5,069 nucleotides of DNA. Source: Lachnospiraceae bacterium (GTDB taxonomy: Bacteria > Bacillota > Clostridia > Lachnospirales > Lachnospiraceae). Positions 1 to 5,069 of the stretch are shown one piece after another. Numbering within the stretch: the first letter of the stretch is position 1; each line of letters opens with the position of its first letter. The position numbers and the translations under genes were made by a program. Below the pieces are notes generated by a model. It did no database searches and was not told the DNA's origin. It was given only the letters and a program-made list of their open reading frames with translations. The stretch lies in assembly GCA_024695225.1 (NCBI GenBank), contig JAILIO010000026.1:1-5069 (forward strand), written 5' to 3'.

Positions 1-539
1 AGTCCGGTCACTTTCTCCATCTCACCCCTTTTAAGATATGACCGCACAAGGGTGGAGCTTACGATTTCACCGTCCTTCATCACCTTTTCAATGATCTCCG
101 CCCTTATACCAAGACCCGGCGCTTCCCTCATGATAAACCCGGCATCGCCTTTACCCATTTTTCCAAAGGTCACATCTTCCCCCGCGGCGATATACCGGGC
201 ATTCAGACTCCCCGCCAGAACATTTTCAAGGAAAACCCCGGCTTCAGTACCTGCAGTTTCAGCGTCCATGGGATATTCTATCAGGATCTCTATCCCGGTT
301 TTCTCAAGGATACATTCCTTCTCGCTGTCTGTCAGAAGCTGGCCTGATGGTTTCCCTGAGAAAAAACTCTCCGGAGACGGTGCAAAAGTGAAGGCTGCAG
401 GCAGGAGCCCCTTTTCCTTCTGTTTCACCACCATGGAAAGGATCTTCCTGTGCCCAATATGCACACCGTCAAATTTTCCGACGGTAATGGCAGTGGGTTT
501 ATGTATGCTTATCTCTTTTGTGCCGCGGATTATCTCCAA
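1..539 (-). CDS. ribF: Bifunctional riboflavin kinase/FAD synthetase (RibF), C-terminal part outside window
   Basis: Cytoplasmic enzyme that phosphorylates riboflavin to FMN and adenylylates FMN to FAD. Only the first 179 codons are here, covering the N-terminal FMN adenylyltransferase domain; the riboflavin kinase domain lies past the left edge. Seen: GKFDGVHIGH at residues 21-30 (nucleotidyltransferase HxGH at 27-30), FTFAPSPE at 50-57, LLT at 68-70 followed by an EK pair, GEDVTFG at 120-126 followed by GKGD, and the SSTLVR nucleotide-binding motif at 161-166. The start is TTG at 539-537, giving MEIIRGTKE, which matches how clostridial homologues begin. An in-frame TGA lies four codons upstream, and the first internal ATG is codon 36, already past HxGH. 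A GAGGAAG ribosome binding site ends four bases before TTG. The gene is last in the visible operon, 79 bases after truB. Odd point: the usual FDPHP motif reads FAPSP. The family call is very secure; the start is likely. Confidence 0.95.
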   Translation of the reverse strand, partial: MEIIRGTKEISIHKPTAITVGKFDGVHIGHRKILSMVVKQKEKGLLPAAFTFAPSPESFFSGKPSGQLLTDSEKECILEKTGIEILIEYPMDAETAGTEAGVFLENVLAGSLNARYIAAGEDVTFGKMGKGDAGFIMREAPGLGIRAEIIEKVMKDGEIVSSTLVRSYLKRGEMEKVTG

Positions 540-543
540 ATCA

Positions 544-550
544 CTTCCTC
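544..550 (-). promoter_or_regulatory. Ribosome binding site for ribF supporting a TTG start
   Basis: On the minus strand GAGGAAG is followed by TGAT and then TTG, so an AGGA-type Shine-Dalgarno sits four to seven bases before the proposed start. This supports TTG at 539 over any downstream codon. The same bases form a three-codon ORF, ATG AGG AAG TGA (552-541), that ends just before the TTG. Confidence 0.7.
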
Positions 551-556
551 ATTCGT

Positions 557-572
557 TGATCTCGATAGATCA
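557..572. repeat. Short perfect inverted repeat upstream of ribF
   Basis: TGATCT and AGATCA are separated by four bases in the truB-ribF gap, seven bases before the ribF ribosome binding site. The stem is only 6 bp, AT-rich, and has no T-tract after it, so it is not a credible intrinsic terminator. It could be a weak hairpin near the ribosome binding site or a chance palindrome. Confidence 0.4.
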
Positions 573-598
573 CCCGTCTGTCACGAAATTATTTCTCA

Positions 599-642
599 AC
601 TCGTTTACCGGGAACATTTTACTCATTTATCAGGAACATTTT
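599..642. repeat. Imperfect 22-bp tandem duplication across the truB stop codon
   Basis: On the plus strand 599-620 and 621-642 are adjacent 22-base units that agree at 19 positions. The first ten bases from the minus-strand side (AAAATGTTCC) are identical. The three differences, at 603/625, 608/630 and 610/632, are all transitions. The last six truB sense codons lie in the 621-642 unit, apart from the first base of the K codon. The truB TAA is made from the last base of that unit plus the first two bases of the next, so the junction sets where TruB ends. The most likely origin is a small slippage duplication followed by drift. Confidence 0.85.
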
Positions 643-1515
643 TTCCGGCATCAGAAGATTTCTTCCTCCGTCAGCCCTGTATATACCGTAGAAAAAACCT
701 TTGTCACTGCAGACATACACCTTCTCACCGCTGTCCACCCCCTCGGGCAGAGGCAGCGGATTTCCGTTTGTGGCCTTTGTCATCATGTCTTCTTCATGGA
801 GAACCTGCCGTCTCAGATCCTTGAAAAGCGTCGGGAGAGATATCAGTTTTTCTCCGATCCGGCCCAGGTCCCTCAGTTCTTCCAGTTCACGGATGGTGCA
901 GGAATCTTTTAGGGTGAACTCGCCGCAGCCGGTCCTTAAAAGCCCCTCCATGACGGCGCCGCATCCAAGCCTTTCCCCTATGTCATTTATGAGGGATCTC
1001 ACATATGTCCCGGCAGAACAGGTGACCGAAAAGGAAACCCTGTCTCCTGAAATCGAGAGCAATTTAATATCATATATTTCCACCCGCCTGGCAGGGATAT
1101 CCGCTTCCTCTCCCCTCCTTGCAAGTTCGTACGCTCTCTTTCCGTTCACATGTATCGCGGAATACATGGGAGGTTTCTGCATATACCCGCCTTCAAAAAA
1201 CTTTACAGCCTCCCTGACTTTATCCTCCCCGGGGACCGGCCCTTCACCTTTTGTCACGTTTCCCGTGATATCGTAGGTGTCAGATCTTATCCCCAGTCTC
1301 ATAACCGTTTCATAAGATTTCCTGTCTGCGGAAATAAAAGAAGCAGCCCTGGTGGCTGCGCCTATACAAACCGGAAGGACCCCTCTGGCCATAGGGTCCA
1401 GGGTTCCTGTATGTCCCGCCTTCTTTACTTTCAATATCCCTTTCACCACAGAAACAGCATCCTGGGATGTAAAGCCGGTGTCTTTATTTACACAGATCAC
1501 TCCGTTCAGATCCAT
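619..1515 (-). CDS. truB: tRNA pseudouridine(55) synthase TruB
   Basis: Converts U55 of the tRNA T-loop to pseudouridine in the cytoplasm. The 298-residue length is normal for bacterial TruB. Seen: the N-terminal GVICVNKDTGFTS block (5-17); the catalytic block GHTGTLDPMARGVLP (34-48) with the nucleophilic aspartate at D40; YETVMRLG (68-75) followed by TYD; QKPPMYSAIHVNGKRAYE (113-130); CSAGTYVRSL (166-175), which supplies the active-site arginine R173; LLRTGCGEF (192-200); and a C-terminal extension, about 215-298, of the kind that helps bind tRNA. The ATG start is the only option, because an in-frame TAG lies eight codons upstream. The Shine-Dalgarno (GAGGG) is almost against the ATG, so initiation probably depends on coupling to the nrnA-like gene, whose TGA is four bases upstream. 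The C-terminus ends MFLINE at the junction of a 22-bp tandem duplication and may be shorter than the ancestral form. The family assignment is certain. Confidence 0.98.
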   Translation of the reverse strand: MDLNGVICVNKDTGFTSQDAVSVVKGILKVKKAGHTGTLDPMARGVLPVCIGAATRAASFISADRKSYETVMRLGIRSDTYDITGNVTKGEGPVPGEDKVREAVKFFEGGYMQKPPMYSAIHVNGKRAYELARRGEEADIPARRVEIYDIKLLSISGDRVSFSVTCSAGTYVRSLINDIGERLGCGAVMEGLLRTGCGEFTLKDSCTIRELEELRDLGRIGEKLISLPTLFKDLRRQVLHEEDMMTKATNGNPLPLPEGVDSGEKVYVCSDKGFFYGIYRADGGRNLLMPEKMFLINE

Positions 1516-1519
1516 ACCC

Positions 1520-2467
1520 TCAGATAAGCTGCTGTTCTATATGATATGACAGATTGTTTATACAATCGTAGTATGTGCCGTTCATGGTGCACCCTGCGGC
1601 TTTTTTGTGTCCACCGCCTCCGAAGGCTTCGGCTACCACCGACACATCCAGCTTATTCCGCGCTCTGAGGCTCACTTTATACTCCATAGGGCGCTGCTCA
1701 TGCATGAAGATAGCGCACTCCACGTCTTTTATCAGGAGGAGCTGGCTCACTATGCCGTCGAGATCTGCGGAGTCTGCACGATAAAAGTCCATGGTCTTCC
1801 TGTCAACCATTGACACCACACACTTGCCGTCCATAAAGATTATGCTCTCCATGAGAGATCTCCCCAGGATCTGGCTCTGTACATAGGTCTTCTCGTAGAA
1901 GGTCTCGTCTATCAGCTTTGTGAAATCAAAACCGAAGGAGATCAGATCCGCTGCGATGCGGAGAGTCTTAGGAGAAGTGCTGGAATATTTCAGGACTCCC
2001 GTATCGTGGATAATGCCGATATAGACAGCCTTTGCAATTTCTTCGTCGATGAGATCCCTGTCCATCACCTCGTAAACAAGCTCAGCCGCTGAACTGGCAT
2101 CGGGATATATATAATTCACATCACCGCATCCGGGATTGCTCACGTGATGATCGATGTTTATGCGTTTCCCGGCATTCCTGAAAAGAGGCCCCGAGAATCC
2201 AAGCCTATCCTCATTACAGTCTATGCAAATAAACACATCGGGTTTTCCAAGGGGATCCGCCTCATTTAACACCCTGTCCACGCCGTTTATCACGTCAAAG
2301 ATGGCAGGAGGTTCCTCGAGATATACCGTCACTTCGGCATCCGGCATGGTCTTCACCAGATAATTCCACATGGCGAGACATGAACCTACGCAGTCCCCGT
2401 CAGGCCTGATATGACCGCCGATGGCTATGGAAGACGCTCCCTTTACCTCGTCAAGTATCTTCATCAC
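1520..2467 (-). CDS. nrnA: DHH/DHHA1 phosphoesterase, NrnA-like oligoribonuclease/PAP phosphatase
   Basis: A 315-residue, metal-dependent, cytoplasmic DHH-family phosphoesterase. Family members degrade 2-5 nt RNAs (including pGpG) to mononucleotides, and some dephosphorylate pAp. Seen: motif I GGHIRPDGD (17-25) with metal ligands H19, D23 and D25; motif II FICIDCNEDRLG (79-90) with D83; the signature DHH at 106-108; motif IV GIIHDTGVLKYSSTS (151-165) with D155; and the C-terminal DHHA1 domain with SLRAR (266-270) and the glycine-rich GGGGHKKAAG (283-292). All catalytic residues are present. Two starts are possible: GTG at 2467, used here, with AGGA six bases before it, or the next codon, ATG at 2464. 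They differ by one residue. The gene overlaps the end of rbfA by 17 bases and precedes truB by four, so it is an integral operon member. The exact substrate (short RNA, pAp or cyclic-dinucleotide products) cannot be read from sequence; the family call is secure. Confidence 0.94.
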   Translation of the reverse strand: MMKILDEVKGASSIAIGGHIRPDGDCVGSCLAMWNYLVKTMPDAEVTVYLEEPPAIFDVINGVDRVLNEADPLGKPDVFICIDCNEDRLGFSGPLFRNAGKRINIDHHVSNPGCGDVNYIYPDASSAAELVYEVMDRDLIDEEIAKAVYIGIIHDTGVLKYSSTSPKTLRIAADLISFGFDFTKLIDETFYEKTYVQSQILGRSLMESIIFMDGKCVVSMVDRKTMDFYRADSADLDGIVSQLLLIKDVECAIFMHEQRPMEYKVSLRARNKLDVSVVAEAFGGGGHKKAAGCTMNGTYYDCINNLSYHIEQQLI

Positions 2468-2837
2468 TGACAGTCCTCGCTTTATCCTCCGAAACCACCT
2501 CGTCGATAAGCCTTGACATCCTGACTCCGTACTCGATGGAACGGTCCGGAAGGAATGTGATGACGGGAGTGTTTCTCAGATTCACTCTCATGGCCAGTTC
2601 ATGACGGATATACCCTGATGCCTGCACCAGTCCTTCCAGCGTCTCCGAAAGAGCATCCTCGTCCCCCAGGACGCTTATATATACTCTGCAGGTCTTCAGA
2701 TCCGGCGCCACTTCAACGGATGTGACACTGGTCATGGGCGCGATCCTGGGATCCTTCACATCATTTCTGATCAGTTCCGAGATCTCCCGTCTGTATTCCT
2801 CATTTATGCGTATATTTTTTATACTGTTCTTACGCAT
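2451..2837 (-). CDS. rbfA: 30S ribosome-binding factor RbfA
   Basis: Small KH-type RNA-binding protein that binds the immature 30S subunit and assists late 16S rRNA maturation, and is linked to cold adaptation. The 128 residues are normal for the family. Seen: an N-terminal helix (IRINEEYRREISELI, 9-23), the signature VKDPRI (27-32), the beta segments with SVTSVEVAPDL (37-47) and VYISVLGDE (52-60), the alpha-kink-alpha motif with A73-S74-G75 replacing the classic helix-turn (QASGYIRHEL, 72-81), and RNTPVITFLPDRSIEYG (88-104). The acidic tail (about 115-128) is typical. The ATG directly follows the TAA of infB with no spacer. The nearest Shine-Dalgarno-like sequence (GAGGTG) is about 12 bases upstream, so re-initiation or coupling with infB translation is probable. 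The residue pattern resembles Lachnospiraceae RbfA, which is the best lineage clue in the window. Confidence 0.97.
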   Translation of the reverse strand: MRKNSIKNIRINEEYRREISELIRNDVKDPRIAPMTSVTSVEVAPDLKTCRVYISVLGDEDALSETLEGLVQASGYIRHELAMRVNLRNTPVITFLPDRSIEYGVRMSRLIDEVVSEDKARTVSDEDT

Positions 2838-5069
2838 TTATGTTCTTGGCACCTCAACCATCTCATAAAACTCGATCCTGTCGCCTTCCCTTATGGCATC
2901 GAAACCATCGAAGACAAGACCGCACTCGTAACCTTCCTTCACTTCCTTCACATCATCTTTGAAACGCTTAAGGGAAGCAAGTTTACCTTCAAAGATCTGA
3001 TCGTCTCCCCTGGTGATGCGGACAGAGGAATCTTTCTTCACCACCCCGTCCGTCACAAAGGAACCGGCGATATTGCCAACTGCGGAGGCCTTGAACGTCT
3101 GCCTCACCTCTGCATGTCCTGTGATCTTCTCTTCGTAAACAGGCTCCAGCATTCCCTTCATGGCGGATTCCACATCTTCAATGGCCTGATAGATGACCTT
3201 GTAGAGACGTATATCCACCTTTTCCCTCTCTGCCGTGGACTTGGCCATGGTGTCCGTGCGGACATTGAAACCTATGATCACGGCATTTGAGGCGGATGCC
3301 AGTATGACATCCGATTCGTTTATGGTGCCGACGCCGCCATGTATGACCTTCACGATGACTTCCTCGTTTGAAAGCTTCACCAGCGAGTCTCTCAGAGCCT
3401 CAACCGACCCCTGTACATCGGCCTTGATAATGATATCCAGTTCCTTGGCGTCCCCTTCCTTTATCATACGGGACAGATCGTCCAGGGACATCCTCTGTTT
3501 CGTATCGGCCACCAGCTCTTCCTTGTGCTGGGTCATGTAGGTCTGGGCAAAGGACCTGGCAGTCTTCTCATTCTCATGGACCACAAAGGTCTCTCCGGCT
3601 TCGGGCACATCGTTCAGTCCCAGTATGGCCACAGGCACCGAAGGTCCCGCATCCTGAACATTCTCCTGACTGTCGCCGATCATCGCCCTGATCCTTCCGT
3701 GACAGGCACCCACGGAAATAAAGTTTCCCACCTTAAGGGTACCCTTCTGCACCAGAACCGTAGCCACAGGGCCTCTGCCCTTATCCAGTCTGGCCTCAAT
3801 GACCACACCTCTTGCATTTCTGTTGGGATTTGCCTTGAGTTCAAGGATATCCGCAGTCAGCAGGATGGTCTCCAGCAGGGTATCTATGCCTTCCCCGGAC
3901 TTGGCAGACACATTGACAAACTCTGTGGACCCGCCCCAATCCACGGGGACAAGTTCGTATTCCGTAAGTTCCTGCTTCACCTTTTCGGGATTGGCATTGG
4001 GCTTATCGATCTTGTTTATAGCCACGATTATCTCTATACCTGCGGCTTTTGCATGGTTTATGGCTTCAACCGTCTGGGGCATGACTCCGTCATCGGCAGC
4101 CACCACCAGCACCGCTATATCCGTGGAGTTCGCACCCCTCATACGCATGGCAGTGAAGGCTTCATGTCCCGGAGTATCCAGGAATGTTATCTGCTGACCG
4201 CCCGACTCGACGGTATATGCACCTATGGCCTGGGTGATGCCCCCGGCCTCTCCCTTGGTGACCTTGGTGTTTCTGATGGCATCCAGCAGGGAAGTCTTTC
4301 CGTGGTCGACGTGACCCATGACCACCACCACGGGAGGTCTCTTTTTCAGCTTCGCAGGATCCTCTTCGTCCTCCCTCAGAAGCTCTTCTATCACATCCAC
4401 CTTCTCTTCTTTTTCACATAGTATCTCAAAATCCGCAGCGATATTTTCCGCCTCTTCAAATGAGATCTCGCTGTTCACCGTGACCATCTGTCCGCTCATA
4501 AAGAGTTTCTTTATGATGGCTGAAGGCTGAAGTTTCATCTTGTCCGACAATTCCTTTATTGTCAGGCTTTCAGGAATGGTAATCACTTTGATCTTCTCTT
4601 CCTCCGGCTCGGGAGCCTTCTCAGGCTTTATAAACCTTCCAGCTTTGTTGGGCCTTACTCTCTTCTCTTCTTCACCCTGCTGATCCACTCTCTTATTTTT
4701 CCTGTTCCTGTCCTGTGGATTCCTGCGGGATTTCTCCGGGCCGTTTCCAAAGGCGCCGGCGCTTCCGCCCTTGCCGGGACGTCCATTGTTTCTCTGGGCC
4801 TGGGGCCTGCCGTAGGTGCCGCCCTGTCCGGCCTGTGTATGTCCACCGCCGGCAGGACCCTGCTGGGCATTCTTTGTATAGTGACCGCCGGATGATGCAG
4901 GTCTCTGCTGCTTCTTTCCGGGAGCGGCAGGGGTGACATCGCTCTTTCTGGTCACATTGACAAAGCTCTCTGCAGAGGGCTCCTGACCTTTCTTTCTCAT
5001 ATTGTTTCCGGAAGACTGGGGATTCTTCTGTCTGGCTTCATTGCCTCCGGCGGGGCGCTGTTCGCTGCC
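2838..5069 (-). CDS. infB: Translation initiation factor IF-2, N-terminus outside window
   Basis: GTPase that delivers fMet-tRNA to the 30S subunit and promotes subunit joining. The frame is open to the right edge: 23 codons precede the in-window Met at 5000, so that ATG is internal. Numbering from it, residues 1-135 and the upstream codons form a G/Q/N/P/K/R-rich flexible linker. About 137-195 is the IF2_N domain (VITIPESLTIKELSDKM). The G domain has G1 GHVDHGKT (229-236), switch I GGITQAIGAY (253-262), G3 DTPGHE (275-280) with catalytic H279, G4 NKID (329-332) and G5 SAK (365-367). Domain II follows (RGVVIEARLDKGRGPVATVL, 397-416), then C1 (LDIIIKADVQGSVEAL, 521-536) and the fMet-tRNA-binding C2 domain with LKRFKDDV (677-684) and YECG (691-694). 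Oddities: alanine replaces the switch I histidine at 258, and serine (647) stands where Bacillus-type IF2 has cysteine. Both look compatible with function. The TAA stop abuts rbfA. Confidence 0.98.
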   Translation of the reverse strand, partial: GSEQRPAGGNEARQKNPQSSGNNMRKKGQEPSAESFVNVTRKSDVTPAAPGKKQQRPASSGGHYTKNAQQGPAGGGHTQAGQGGTYGRPQAQRNNGRPGKGGSAGAFGNGPEKSRRNPQDRNRKNKRVDQQGEEEKRVRPNKAGRFIKPEKAPEPEEEKIKVITIPESLTIKELSDKMKLQPSAIIKKLFMSGQMVTVNSEISFEEAENIAADFEILCEKEEKVDVIEELLREDEEDPAKLKKRPPVVVVMGHVDHGKTSLLDAIRNTKVTKGEAGGITQAIGAYTVESGGQQITFLDTPGHEAFTAMRMRGANSTDIAVLVVAADDGVMPQTVEAINHAKAAGIEIIVAINKIDKPNANPEKVKQELTEYELVPVDWGGSTEFVNVSAKSGEGIDTLLETILLTADILELKANPNRNARGVVIEARLDKGRGPVATVLVQKGTLKVGNFISVGACHGRIRAMIGDSQENVQDAGPSVPVAILGLNDVPEAGETFVVHENEKTARSFAQTYMTQHKEELVADTKQRMSLDDLSRMIKEGDAKELDIIIKADVQGSVEALRDSLVKLSNEEVIVKVIHGGVGTINESDVILASASNAVIIGFNVRTDTMAKSTAEREKVDIRLYKVIYQAIEDVESAMKGMLEPVYEEKITGHAEVRQTFKASAVGNIAGSFVTDGVVKKDSSVRITRGDDQIFEGKLASLKRFKDDVKEVKEGYECGLVFDGFDAIREGDRIEFYEMVEVPRT

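Larger units (their letters stand above)
540..618. other. truB-ribF intergenic region, the only sizeable gap in the operon
   Basis: This 79-base gap holds, in transcription order, the second copy of a 22-bp tandem repeat (620-599), an AT-rich stretch, a 6-bp inverted repeat (572-557) and the ribF ribosome binding site (550-544). I looked for a promoter on the minus strand. TTGAGA at 599-594 resembles a -35 box, but the sequence 17 bases further on (CGGGTG) is nothing like a -10 box. No T-rich terminator is present, so read-through from truB into ribF is the simplest reading. Confidence 0.6.

Noticed and set aside
557..572. Intrinsic terminator between truB and ribF
   Set aside because: The stem is only 6 bp and AT-rich, with no U-tract. 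It lies just before the ribF ribosome binding site rather than at a transcript end.
570..599. Promoter for ribF starting with TTGAGA
   Set aside because: At 17-base spacing the -10 position reads CGGGTG, and no better hexamer lies at 16-18 bases.
52..912. Plus-strand open frame of 286 codons across the truB-ribF junction
   Set aside because: It lies opposite ribF, the intergenic gap and truB, all with clear family motifs. Its translation is serine/proline/phenylalanine-rich with no recognisable domain, so it is an antisense shadow.
3525..4421. Plus-strand open frame of 298 codons opposite the IF2 G domain
   Set aside because: It is fully antisense to the most conserved part of infB. Its histidine/glycine-rich translation mirrors infB codon choice, and it has no recognisable domain.
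4655..4939. Minus-strand 94-codon open frame inside the infB linker
   Set aside because: It is an alternate frame of a low-complexity, GC-rich linker. The arginine/proline-rich product is what a frame-shifted linker of this kind gives, and the true frame continues unbroken through it.
4598..5069. Tandem repeat array in the infB 5' region
   Set aside because: The Gly/Gln/Asn/Arg-rich stretch is compositionally biased, but I found no periodic unit. It is the normal variable linker of IF2.

Overview
The window is a stretch of bacterial housekeeping operon carrying five genes, all read from the minus strand. In transcription order (right to left) they are infB (5' end outside the window), rbfA, a DHH/DHHA1 phosphoesterase of the NrnA type, truB and ribF (3' end outside the window). 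This is the distal half of the nusA-ylxR-ylxQ-infB-rbfA-truB-ribF cluster, with the nrnA-like gene between rbfA and truB as in many Firmicutes. The protein sequences, most clearly RbfA (MRKNSIKN start, SVLGDEDA, SIEYGVRMS), look like those of Clostridia, probably Lachnospiraceae. The frequent ATA isoleucine codons and the TTG and GTG starts fit a moderate-GC member of that group. The lineage call rests on recall of family sequences, not on a search.

Layout. Bases 2838-5069 hold infB, which stays open to the right edge. Its TAA stop directly abuts the ATG of rbfA (2451-2837). rbfA overlaps the nrnA-like gene (1520-2467) by 17 bases. Four bases separate that gene from truB (619-1515). The only real intergenic space is 540-618 (79 bases). 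ribF then runs from a TTG start at 539 to the left edge. I see no convincing promoter, terminator, RNA gene, mobile element or CRISPR inside the window. The genes are probably co-transcribed, with translational coupling at the three tight junctions.

Functionally the cluster joins translation initiation (IF2), 30S maturation (RbfA), turnover of very short RNAs and possibly PAP (NrnA-like), tRNA U55 pseudouridylation (TruB) and FMN/FAD synthesis (RibF).

No new biological system is visible. The most notable signal is an imperfect 22-bp tandem duplication (19/22 identical, three transitions) at the 3' end of truB. Its junction creates the truB stop codon and may have shortened the protein. Smaller points are a nearly forced TTG start for ribF with a three-codon ORF over its ribosome binding site, and substitutions at usually conserved positions of IF2 and RibF.
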